A DNA stretch of 64,000 bases from Hellea sp965224755 (GTDB lineage: Bacteria; Pseudomonadota; Alphaproteobacteria; Caulobacterales; Maricaulaceae), in contig OZ245061.1 in NCBI GenBank assembly GCA_965224755.1, forward strand, positions 1,364,001 through 1,428,000, written 5' to 3'. Of this stretch, positions 27,313 through 37,500 are shown in pieces. Numbering within the stretch: position 1 is the first letter of the stretch; the number at the start of each line of letters is the position of its first letter. Below the pieces are notes generated by a model. That model did not search any database, was not told the DNA's origin, and saw nothing but the letters and a program-made list of their open reading frames with translations. The translations under genes and the position numbers were made by a program.

Positions 27313-27719
27313 GCGGCAGTTAACCGCCTCCAGGCATCATATCCGCCGTCCATATGGATGATCTCGGAAAAGCCTTCTTTACTCATGACTTTAACAGCGC
27401 GGCTGCTGCGGTGGCCGGATTTGCAATGTACAAGATAGGCGGCATCGCGCTTGAGCGTTTTGAGCCGTTTACGAAATTTCAGGCTAAAATAATTATTATG
27501 TACGGCTCCTGCAATGTGACCGCGTTTATATTCGACCCCCGTGCGTACATCCAAAACAATAACCTCCGGTCTTCGTTTAAGAAGAGTTCGGGCCTCTTGG
27601 GCATTCACATGGCGTATGTTTGTAGCCTCAGATTCATTGGTCATAGCTTGTACTCCTGTAAATATAAGTCCTGAAAATGCTACGGCAATAAAAAGAGATC
27701 GCGATGTTATCACAGCCAC
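27297..27719 (-). CDS. Exported rhodanese-like sulfurtransferase
   Basis: The N-terminal SLFIAVAFSGLIFTGVQA is a signal peptide or anchor, so the 140-residue protein acts in the periplasm. The rhodanese motifs are VLDVRTGVEYKRGHIAGA, the active loop VHCKSGHRSSR (Cys near residue 103) and HMDGGYDAWRRL. It is a relative of the lipoprotein rhodanese across the terminator. Its start overlaps the end of the sterol-desaturase-like gene by ten bases, so both belong to one operon. Confidence 0.88.
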   Translation of the reverse strand: MAVITSRSLFIAVAFSGLIFTGVQAMTNESEATNIRHVNAQEARTLLKRRPEVIVLDVRTGVEYKRGHIAGAVHNNYFSLKFRKRLKTLKRDAAYLVHCKSGHRSSRAVKVMSKEGFSEIIHMDGGYDAWRRLTAAKTAK

Positions 27720-28534
27720 TTTTCCAGCCGCTTAAAGGGTTTGAAGGGGAGGGATAATGACCATGATAAAGAGGCCGGGCCGCGATTTTGATGTTCTTCC
27801 AGCCCGATAGTCATCCCGTCATGGCCAAGCTTGGGTTGCGCGACATAGGATTTAAACAGCCGATCCCATATCGAGAGGCTAAAGCCGTAATTACTATTGG
27901 TTTCGCCCACGATAACCGAATGATGCACACGGTGCATATCAGGGGTGACAATGAGGCCGCGAAGAATTCTATCAAGCTTCAAAGGGAGTTTTACATTTGA
28001 GTGATTAAACATTGCGGTGCCATTGAGAATAATTTCGAAAATGATCACGGCTAAAACCGCCGGGCCTAAAATGATCATGAGGATCATTTTATAAGCCATA
28101 GACAGGGCGATTTCAATCGGATGAAAGCGTGAGCCCGTGGTTACGTCGATATCGCGGTCGGCATGATGGACTTTATGCAGTGCCCATAAAAATGGAATGT
28201 GATGTGAGACGACATGCTGCCAGTAAATCATCATATCCAGAATGATTATGGAGATCACGATTTCTAGCCACATCGGCAAGTCTATGAGGTTAAATAGGCC
28301 CCAGCCTTGCGATATAGCCCAACTTGCAACGCCGACAGCGACAATCGGAAAGAGGATTCGCACAACAAGGCTATCAATTACCACTAGCATAAGGTTGGAG
28401 GTCCAGCGGTGAGCGCGCGGCAAGGCCCGTTGTTTTTTTGGAAAAACAGTCTCGGCTAAGGCCATAACGGCCAAAATGGTAATAAAGACAGCTAGGCGCA
28501 GCTGGGCTTCGTTTTCAATAATGAATTGGCTCAT
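27710..28534 (-). CDS. Sterol desaturase / fatty acid hydroxylase family membrane protein
   Basis: This is an integral membrane di-iron enzyme candidate of 274 residues. Histidine clusters WQHVVSHH, LHKVHHAD, FHPIEI and MHRVHHSV (residues 105-215) match the family, which hydroxylates or desaturates lipid chains with oxygen. The substrate is unknown. It is the first gene of a two-gene operon with a rhodanese and has a regulator dyad and TATAAG -10 upstream, tying it to the sulfur/respiration group. How lipid oxidation links to sulfur handling is not clear. Confidence 0.86.
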   Translation of the reverse strand: MSQFIIENEAQLRLAVFITILAVMALAETVFPKKQRALPRAHRWTSNLMLVVIDSLVVRILFPIVAVGVASWAISQGWGLFNLIDLPMWLEIVISIIILDMMIYWQHVVSHHIPFLWALHKVHHADRDIDVTTGSRFHPIEIALSMAYKMILMIILGPAVLAVIIFEIILNGTAMFNHSNVKLPLKLDRILRGLIVTPDMHRVHHSVIVGETNSNYGFSLSIWDRLFKSYVAQPKLGHDGMTIGLEEHQNRGPASLSWSLSLPFKPFKRLEKWL

Positions 28535-28564
28535 AATTATCTCTACATCTCTTTGATTGAAATT

Positions 28565-28607
28565 CTTATAGCTCTAAGTTCAGGGTAAACTATGTGACAG
28601 GATTACA
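28565..28607 (-). promoter_or_regulatory. Class II-type regulator site and -10 before the sterol-desaturase operon
   Basis: On the plus strand the site reads TGTGA-CAGGA-TTACA (28593-28607). On the minus strand TATAAG occupies 28570-28565. The dyad centre (28600) is exactly 30 bases before the first base of the -10, the same distance as at the other two promoters. The start codon lies 66 bases from the centre. Confidence 0.6.
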
Positions 28608-28667
28608 TAAGTAGCTAGTTTGTTGAGGCCAATACAGCTTTTAAAGAAAATATATGGATGAATATGT

Positions 28668-29324
28668 TCACAGTTCTCTACCCAGACGATCTGTATTTTT
28701 AAGCCAAATTTTTTCCCGACCTAGTTCAACGATTCCCGCTTTTTCAAGGGCTTTGAGTTTGCGGCTGATGACTTCGCGCGATGTGCCAATCTCTTTAGCG
28801 ATCTTTTGGTGGGAGAGGGCAACTGTCAAATCTGTATCTGCCCTCGTAAGAAGAAATGTTGCAAGTTCTGTATCCAAATCCCGAGACATTAGCCGGTCAA
28901 TGATATTAGTCAATTCGCCAATGCGGCGGGCGTAATTGCCAAGTAAGGGTATAAAAATATCGGGATCCGATTTTAGCGTTTGTTGAAATACGGAAGATGG
29001 AATCGCAAGTATATCCAGTTCGGTTTCTGAAATACCTTCGGCATAATAAGGAGAATCTGTCAATAAACAGGAGGTTGTTAATGCGCAAATATCACCGGCA
29101 TTTAGCCGAAATAGAATCATCTCGCGGCCTGTGCGTGTTGAGATTTGCACGCGCGCAGTTCCTTTCGTGATCATGACGAAATCATCGCAAGCATCACCCG
29201 TAGCAAACAATTTCGTTCCGGCTTGATAATGACTTATAGAGGCATGGCGGGCAAGATTGTTCAGGCCGGGGTGTTCCGGCATGATGTGAAGTGTTGCTGC
29301 TAGATGTTCTGCAGGCGTGTTCAT
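28668..29324 (-). CDS. Crp/Fnr-family transcriptional regulator
   Basis: A 218-residue regulator has an N-terminal cyclic-nucleotide-binding-like beta domain (YQAGTKLFATGDACDDF, residues 33-49), a dimer helix and a C-terminal winged helix (LSHQKIAKEIGTSREVISRKLKALE, about 170-195; given here as a segment). The recognition helix SREVISR has the Arg-Glu...Arg pattern of Crp, which reads GTGA half-sites; FNR has a different pattern. Three Cys residues (DAC, DICALTTSC) are candidate redox or persulfide sensors, but there is no N-terminal FNR cluster motif. It lies inside the sulfur/bd island whose promoters carry GTGAC dyads, so I infer that it controls them. Confidence 0.9.
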   Translation of the reverse strand: MNTPAEHLAATLHIMPEHPGLNNLARHASISHYQAGTKLFATGDACDDFVMITKGTARVQISTRTGREMILFRLNAGDICALTTSCLLTDSPYYAEGISETELDILAIPSSVFQQTLKSDPDIFIPLLGNYARRIGELTNIIDRLMSRDLDTELATFLLTRADTDLTVALSHQKIAKEIGTSREVISRKLKALEKAGIVELGREKIWLKNTDRLGREL

Positions 29325-29465
29325 TGGCTTTTAAAATCCTGACAATAGCCTAAGGGCTTCTGATCCTAACACAATATATACTTAAGAACAGCACCTAAAC
29401 GGGGGCTAGAATTATCGCATCGCAAAGATGCCCCCCAATTTTTCGAGAAGCAATGAGGCGCGAGA

Positions 29466-29672
29466 TTAAAGCTTACAACTATTGATTCCAAAGACACGAT
29501 AGAGCGGGCAGAACTTGATTGCGCTTGTGCCAATCATAATGGCTCCGACGATTGCGAATGCAATGCGCTGCCATCCCGCACCGGCAAAAGGGCCTACAAA
29601 TACTAATGCGATTGCCGCTATGCCAATCAGCAAGCGAATAATCCGGTCAATATTTCCTACATTAACAGTCAT
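29466..29672 (-). CDS. DUF2892-family small membrane protein
   Basis: A 68-residue protein has two hydrophobic helices and the family pattern NVGNIDRIIRLLIGIAAIAL at the start and KFCPLYRVFGINSC at the end. I chose the ATG at 29672, which has GGAGAG four to five bases upstream; a longer frame begins at 29684. Two Cys in the C-terminal CPLYRVFGINSC are conserved in the family. DUF2892 proteins are often found with rhodaneses and Crp/Fnr regulators. The function is unknown, perhaps sulfur-compound transport or a rhodanese partner. Confidence 0.85.
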   Translation of the reverse strand: MTVNVGNIDRIIRLLIGIAAIALVFVGPFAGAGWQRIAFAIVGAIMIGTSAIKFCPLYRVFGINSCKL

Positions 29673-29695
29673 AACTCTCTCCAAATTAAAATATA

Positions 29696-29738
29696 AATAT
29701 AGAGTAAGTAGCCACGGTTGAATTGTGACCTAATCACT
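29696..29738 (-). promoter_or_regulatory. Class II-type regulator site and -10 before the DUF2892 gene
   Basis: TGTGA-CCTAA-TCACT lies at 29724-29738. On the minus strand TATATT occupies 29701-29696, again 30 bases from the dyad centre, and the start codon is 59 bases from it. The site is also 155 bases before the divergent TolC-like gene. Confidence 0.62.
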
Positions 29739-29885
29739 GTGTACGTCATCAAAACGACAAAATAATCATAATTTTTGCTACGCAATCAGGGTTTTATTAA
29801 ACCGATTACCTTTATAGTTGTAAATTAAACAAATATTTAAGAATTGTACTTTACACGCATAGATTGAATAAACAGAGAGGCATTT

Positions 29886-31382
29886 ATGCGACACTTATTA
29901 TTGACAACGACCCAAGCGGCCTTAATGGGGCTTGTCCTAGTCGGCTGCACAAGCGCGCCGCAGGCGATAACAGAAACAGAGGCGGCGAACCATGCAGCCT
30001 CTGTTCGCGCTGACATCACATCACAACAAGAACCGGCCACCCAGTCTATTTCGCTTTATGAGGCGATGGCGCGGGCGCTGAAATATAATCTTGATCACCG
30101 TGTTTCTATGATGGAAATGGATTTGGCCAGCGCCGATTACGATCTCTCGCGCTATGACCTTTTGCCTAAGATTGTTGCCAATGGCGGTTACTATGGCCGC
30201 AATAATGAGGCCGGAGCCTCCAGCCTGTCTTTAATCTCAGGCCGTCAATCTCTGGAACCGTCAACATCGACAGAACGCAATGTCTGGACAGGCGATCTTT
30301 CTGCCAGCTGGAATATTCTAGATTTCGGCCTGTCGAAAATCCGCAGCGAGCAGCTGGGTGATGAGTCCATGATTTATGAAGAACGCCGCCGTAAAGCAGT
30401 CATTCAGATCATGGAAGATGTTCACCGCGCCTATTGGAGGGCGATCAGCTCCGAACGCTTAGGCAGCCGCTTAGCCTCGCTTGAAGGCGATGTCCGCACG
30501 GCCTTTGATCAATCCCGAGCTTTATTCGCTTCGCGCAAAACCGCGCCTATGCCGGCGCTCTCCTACCAGCGCGAATTAAATGATATTCAGGGCCAAGCCC
30601 AGCGTATGTCTCGCGATTTGAAAATGGCCAAGATGGAGCTTGCCGCCTTGATGGGGCTCGCGCCGGACCAAACATTCACCTTGCGCCAACCCGGCCACGG
30701 AGCTGCGCCGTCGCGCCTCGCCATGAATTATGACGAGATGATTGATATCGCTCTCAAACAACGCCCGGAAGTGCGCGAGACGATTTATGCCAAGCGTATT
30801 GGCGAGGCCGAAATGAAAAAAGCGGTGCTTGAAGCGCTGCCGTCTATTGAAGGTTTTGCGGGTCTGGATCTCAGCTCCAATGATTTCTTGTTTAATAAAA
30901 ACTGGGCCGATTATGGTGCCCGCGCCAGTTGGAACCTGCTAAAAGTATTCTCCACAGGGGCGCGAAAACGTAAGGCTTCGGCCCGCGCAGCTCTCGAAGA
31001 GCAAAAAGCTTTGGCCGCAGCCATGGCCGTGATGACTCAGGTCGGCGTTGCGCGTGCGCGTTACGAAAGCCTGATGGCCGAATATCAAACGGCCAATATG
31101 GGCGCGCAGGTGCAGAGCGATATACTGGGTCAAGTCGAAGCTCTGTCCAAAGCTAGCTCCGCCTCGCGCCAGACTTTAGTACGCGAACGGATGAACGGTA
31201 TTTTGGCAGAAGCCCGCCGCGACGCGGTTCACGCCGAGATGAAAGAAGCCTCCGCGCATATTTATACTGCGCTGGGTTACGATCCTTACGGGGCTGATAT
31301 TCGCGGCGATGAAGATGTAACGGTCATTGCCGAGAGCCTAAGAACGCTCTGGGCAGAACGCAGCCGGATGCCCGGCAAATAA
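29886..31382 (+). CDS. TolC-family outer-membrane efflux lipoprotein
   Basis: This is an outer-membrane channel protein of the TolC/OEP family, with a lipoprotein signal ending in MGLVLVGC (Cys near residue 21). The body of 498 residues is two helical repeats with ISLYEAMARALKYNLDHR (residues 54-71) as the usual first helix and LAALMGLAPDQTFTL between them. GAGAGG stands five bases upstream of the ATG. It is followed by the giant repeat protein and then, after a terminator, an RND permease. It may serve either as an exit duct. No adaptor (MFP) or type I ABC exporter is present in the window. Confidence 0.88.
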   Translation: MRHLLLTTTQAALMGLVLVGCTSAPQAITETEAANHAASVRADITSQQEPATQSISLYEAMARALKYNLDHRVSMMEMDLASADYDLSRYDLLPKIVANGGYYGRNNEAGASSLSLISGRQSLEPSTSTERNVWTGDLSASWNILDFGLSKIRSEQLGDESMIYEERRRKAVIQIMEDVHRAYWRAISSERLGSRLASLEGDVRTAFDQSRALFASRKTAPMPALSYQRELNDIQGQAQRMSRDLKMAKMELAALMGLAPDQTFTLRQPGHGAAPSRLAMNYDEMIDIALKQRPEVRETIYAKRIGEAEMKKAVLEALPSIEGFAGLDLSSNDFLFNKNWADYGARASWNLLKVFSTGARKRKASARAALEEQKALAAAMAVMTQVGVARARYESLMAEYQTANMGAQVQSDILGQVEALSKASSASRQTLVRERMNGILAEARRDAVHAEMKEASAHIYTALGYDPYGADIRGDEDVTVIAESLRTLWAERSRMPGK

Positions 31383-31526
31383 GCGAAGACTGACGAGCTT
31401 TGAGTTCCGGGCCGCCCAATGAGGGCGATAATCCGGCGCTCAAACCTCATTCAGCCAACGCAGAGACTAAATTTTAACGGACCATGTCCGCGGCTAATAA
31501 TACCTGCCTTAAATATGAGGAAAACC

Positions 31527-34500
31527 ATGTCTTACAATCCCTATAAAATCAATAAATATACGCCGCAATCGTCCAAAGAGCGCTTGGGCTTAGTCTCGCT
31601 TGAACCCCGTATCTTATTGGACGCGGCCGGTTTTGTTACGGGCGCTGAACTTGCCATGGATAGCCTAAATGCCCAAGACGCCATGATGGGCGTCGATGTT
31701 ATTTTCAGCGATGAGGCGCGTGAGCACAGACTATCAATGAGAGATATAAATACAGAGTTGCTGGTCGCGCTTGAGGCGAGCGAGCCGGTTATAGAGGCGG
31801 CGTTTGACGTTACTCCTGAGATACGGGTAGATGCCGAACCGGCTTTGTTTTCAGCGCGGCCCCCGGCCACGTTAAGCTGGGCCGGCAGTGAATATTTCAG
31901 GGAATTTGATAGTATCACTGATATGGGAGAGCGAAGAGCTTTCGACAGTAATTTTGGTATGTCCGAGATTGATTTGAACGGCTTTGACAATTTTATAGAG
32001 TCGCCGGACCGTGAACCGCTGTTTTTGACAGGCCCGCCCGTGGTAGATTTAAACGGTCTTGATGAGGCGGGTATAAATTTTGAAACCTCGATTCAGCCGA
32101 CGACAGGTAATATTTTTTCGGTGATAGATTTTGACGCAACCGTCGAATCGGAAACGGGATTCATTACCAGCGTGACAATAGATTTTGGCGGCGTTCTGGA
32201 CGGCGCGAGCGAGCTTGCTTTTCATAATGGCCCGGCTGGAACAACGGCATTTTTCTTTAATGCGGGCACCCAAACAGCAACCGTAGCCTTAGACGTCGGG
32301 GGCACGGTTTTGCTTGATATTACCCGTGTCGGCACAAGCTTTACCATCACCGGAGCGGGCGGAGGCTCAACGGCTGATGTCAATATTCAAACATTCCTGT
32401 CCCAGTTTTTATATGGCGACCTTGCCGCAGTAGCCACTGAAGGCCCGCGCACAATGAGCGTAATATTATCCGACGCTTCGGGCGCAGGGCTAACCGCTGT
32501 TTCAACGATAAATGTACATTATTTCCCGAGCGCCGGGGATGACGTGGATTCTGTTATTGCGAATGCAGCGGCACCTGTTTCGGGCAATGTTCTGGCCAAT
32601 GATACAGACCCAACTGTGGGCGGCGGAGCTTTGATGGTCTCCGAAGTTGACAGCTATGCGGCCTCATTAGGTCAGCCTTATCAATCGACTTACGGCACGC
32701 TAACTTTGAATGCAGACGGCACTTATGATTACCAAGTTGACGTCAATAATGCAACGGTACTGGGACTTCAGGCCGGCGCGAGCGTCACAGATATTATCGC
32801 CTATACAGTTGTCGACCCGGACGGCAATGCTGACACAGCTTTTTTGACGGTCACGATTAACGGCGTCGATGAAGCGCCTATCGCAACCGATAATACCAAT
32901 ACCGTCACCCATGTCGATGACCCGATTACCACAGGTAATGTGATTTTTGATGATGACGGGTTTGGCGTCGATTCGGGTGACCGCCCACTCTCGCAGCTTA
33001 TCTGGGAAAATGAATTCGTAAATTTACAATCCGTTGCCGGGCAAGTGCTTACGATTGACGGCATAGCGGTGACCTTAACCTCATCCGACCCAGCGGGCAA
33101 TGCGGGCGGAAATAACCATGTTGTAAGTTACGGAATTAACGGTGGGCATACAGGGTTCTTGGTCTTCACCGCCGAGAACGGCGATGCTGCTAATACGCAG
33201 CATGAATTAAATATTGGGTTTAGCGAACCCGTTACAAATGTCTCTTTCACACTCGCTGATCTGGATTGGTCACAAGCGACAGCTTGGCAAGACCAATTCA
33301 CGGTTATTGGGCTTTTAACTGGGCAGGTCGTTGATCTGTCGGCGCAGGTTTCCGGAACAGTCGTGCAAGTCGGCGATAATACATTTTACGGAACGGGACA
33401 GGTGCCGAGCACTGAAGCCCATGGTAATGTGAACATTTTATTTAATACACCGGTTGACGAAATTAGAATTCTTTATAATTACGGCCCGGACGCCACAGTG
33501 CGCGACGGATTTCAAATTGGCGCTTTGTCAGATTTAAACTGGCAGAGCACGGGCGTGCCGCGCGTCGGCGCTGTTAACGGCGTTATCGGTGATGTCGGCG
33601 TTCAGGTTACGGGGCTATATGGTTGGTTCACTATTAATGGCGATGGTAGCTATACTTACGAAGTTGATCCGGCCAATGCCGCTGTTATCGCGCTTACGGG
33701 CAACGCCACGCTTGTCGATACTATACCCTATACGCTGATCGATAGTCTGGATAATACGGGCAATACCGATATCGCAAATCTGTCCGTGACGATTAACGCG
33801 CCCAATGTTGCGCCCGGGCCGATTATCCCCGGCGATCCCAATCCGCCTGCTGATCCGCTAAATTATATCCCGCCGCAAATCGGCGTGGACAGTAGCGCTG
33901 TGAGCGACTTGGTGTTGACGCAATATTTCACGGACATCAATCATACGGACGCCGAAATCACGCTGAGCCTTGATCCCAATGATTTGCCATCCGGCCTGAC
34001 ATGGGATCCGTTGACGGAAACTATTTCGGGCACGCCGGATGCTGACGCGTCGCAAGGCGGCACGGGCGGCGTTTACACCATTGCCGTCACTGCGACCGAT
34101 CCGCTGGGCGCAAGCTTCACAACCAATATCACTTATACTATTTCCAATCCGGTTCCGATTGCCGAGAATGACGCCGTTGGCGGGCTGGAAAATACGGGCG
34201 TTATATTTGATGTCTTTGTCGATAACGGCGCGGGGGCCGATAGCGATCCTGACGGCGATACATTCACCATCACCCGCGCGGCCACAGGCAATAGCGAAGC
34301 CGTACTGGCTGGATTGGCTGACGGCAGCGGCCTGACAGGGACGATTGCAGGCTCGAATGGCGGAACCTTTACGGTTACAGCGGCGGGGTCTGTGACCTTC
34401 ACGCCGGGTACGGATTTTGATGATTTGGCAGCAAGCGAAACCCGCACGACCGAATTCGTTTACCAGATTGACGACGGAGAAGGCGGCACGGATACCACGG

Positions 34501-37500
34501 TCGTGACCTATACGGTTACAGGCGTAAACGATCCGATCATCCCGGTCATTCCGGGCGACCCTAACCCGCCCGCCGATCCGGCAAATTACATTCCCCCGCA
34601 GACAGGCGTGGATGGTAGCGCTGTTACGGGTTTGGACTTGACGCCCTATTTTGATGATCTTGACACATCTGACGTGCTCACAATCACAATTGATCCCGCT
34701 GATTTACCGCCGGGGCTAAGCTTTGATGGCACGACGATTTCCGGCACGCCCGATGCTGATGCCAGCCAAGGCGGCACAGGCGGGGTCTATATTTTTCCGG
34801 TGACCGTCACCGATGGTAACGGCGATACATTCATCACTAATGTGACCTATACCATCACCAATCCCGGCCCTGATGCGCAAGATGACGATTTAACCATCGC
34901 CGAAGATACAGTGTCAATCACGGGCTCTGTTTTGGCAGATAATGGCAATGGCGCCGATAGCGACCCGGAGGGGGATGCGCTGACGGTTAGTGAAGTGGAC
35001 GGCGATGCCGCCAATATTGGCATGGCTGTCGCCGGATCCAATGGCGGGGTGTTCACGATTAACGCCGACGGAACTTATACCTTCGAAACCAATGGCGAGT
35101 TTGAAGGCCTTGAATTCGGCGAGACCGATACCACAACCATCACCTACCAAATCAGTGACGGCGAGGGCGGTTTTGATACGGCTACTGTTACGGTCACTGT
35201 GACAGGCCAGAATGATGCCCCGATTGTCACGGGCACTCTGGCGGCTCAAACGGGCGAAGACGGCACGGCTCAAACGCCGTTTGATGCCAGCACAGTATTT
35301 AGCGATGTTGATATCGAAACCCTGACGTTCGCCTCACCTGATCTGCCAAGCTGGATGATAGTTAACCCGGTTACAGGTATCATCACGGGCACGCCGCCCG
35401 CAGATGCCAGCCAAGGCGGGCCGAATAATGACGGCGTCTATGTTGTTACTGTTATCGCCACCGACCCCGACGGAGAGATGGTTAGCACTACAGTAACTTA
35501 TACCTTTACCAATCCGCCGCCTGTCGTGGATACCCCTGTCGGGCCGCAAACGGGTGTTGATGCTGAAACAATTTCTATCCCGACAATGATATCGGACCCT
35601 GACGGCGATACGTTGGCCTATACAGTTTCCGGCCTTCCTGCGGGTCTCTCGATTGATCCGATAACGGGCGAGATAACGGGAGTAGTTGATAATTCCGCCA
35701 GCCAAGGCGGGCCCAATAGCGACGGTGTTTACACCGTCACCGTCACCGCAGATGACGGCGAGGGCGGCACGATCACCGATACCTTTACTTTGACAATAAC
35801 CAATCCCGGCCCAGATGCGGTTGATGATAGCTTTGGCACGAATGAAGATACGGTTGTTATGGGCAATGTCATTACCGGTAGCGATAGCGACCCTGACGGC
35901 GACACGTTGACTGTGTCCGAGGTAGACGGCGACGCGGTTAATGTTGGCATGGCTGTTGCCGGAACGGGCGGAGGCCTGTTTACGATTGCCGCTAATGGCG
36001 ATATCAGTTTTGACCCGAACGGCGAGTTTGAAACTCTGGACATTGGCGAGACCGCCACCAGCACCATCACCTACCAAATCAGCGACGGCGAGGGCGGTTT
36101 TGATACGGCCACTGTTACGGTCGTCGTGACAGGCGAGAATGACGCCCCGATTGTGACGGGTGCTATTCCCGCGCAAACCGGCGATGATAGCGATCCTCTG
36201 GCCGCCTTTGACGTTTCGGGATATTTTGCAGACCCCGATATGGAAATCACATTCTTCGCGCTGGAAAATGCGCCGAGCTGGATGATTATTAACCCCATTA
36301 CCGGCGTCATTACCGGCACGCCTCCGGCGGATGCCTCGCAAGGCGGCCCTAATAGCGACGGCGTTTATATCATCACCGTCACGGGCACCGACCCGGACGG
36401 CGAGATGGTCAGTACGGTTGTGACCTATACAATCTCCAACCCGGCCCCTGATGCGGTGGACGATAATTTCTTTTCCAATGAAAATGCCGTGATTTCCGGC
36501 TCCGTCATTCTGGGCAGCGATAGTGACCCTGACGGCGATGACCTGACGGTCAGCGAAGTGAACGGCGATGCGGCCAATATCGGCATGGCTATTGCCGGCG
36601 CCAATGGCGGCCTATTCACGATTAATGCGGACGGCACTTTTACTTTCGATGCCAATGGCGATTTTGAAATGCTGGATGTCGGCGAGACCGATACCACAAC
36701 CATCACCTACCAAATCAGCGACGGCGAGGGCGGCTTTGATACGGCCACTGTGACGGTCACCGTGACAGGCCAAAATGACGCCCCTATCGTGACAGGTACT
36801 TTGGCCGCGCAGACGGGCGAAGACAGCGCGGCGCAAGTGCCGTTTGATGCCAGTATGGTGTTTAGCGATATTGACGGCGAGACGCTGACCTTCACTTCGT
36901 CTGATCTGCCAAGTTGGATGATGATTGACTCGGCTACAGGCATCATCACCGGCACACCTCCGGCTGATGCCAGCCAAGGCGGCGTAAATAGCGACGGCGT
37001 TTATGTGGTCACTGTTACGGCCACCGACCCTGACGGCGAGAGCGTGACGACTTCGGTTGTTTACACATTTGCCAATCCGGCCCCTGACGCGGTTGATGAT
37101 ACAGCCACGACAGATGAAGATACCGCGCTTAACGGCGACGTGATTACAGGTTCGGATTTCGACCCTGACGGCGATACGTTAGTGGTGAGCGAAGTGGACG
37201 GCGATGCGGCCAATATTGGCATGCCGATAGCCGGTTCCGGCGGCGGCGTATTCATCATGAATGTCGACGGCACTTACAGCTTTGATCCTAATGGTGAGTT
37301 TGAAGGCCTTGATGTCGGCGAAACCGCTACGACGACGATCACCTACCAAATCAGTGACGGCGAGGGCGGTTTTGATACGGCGATAGTAACTGTTACTGTG
37401 CAGGGCGCGAATGATGCGCCTATCGTAACAGGCACTCTGGCCGCGCAAACGGGCGAAGACAGCACGGCGCAAACCCCTTTTGATGCCAGCACTGTATTTA

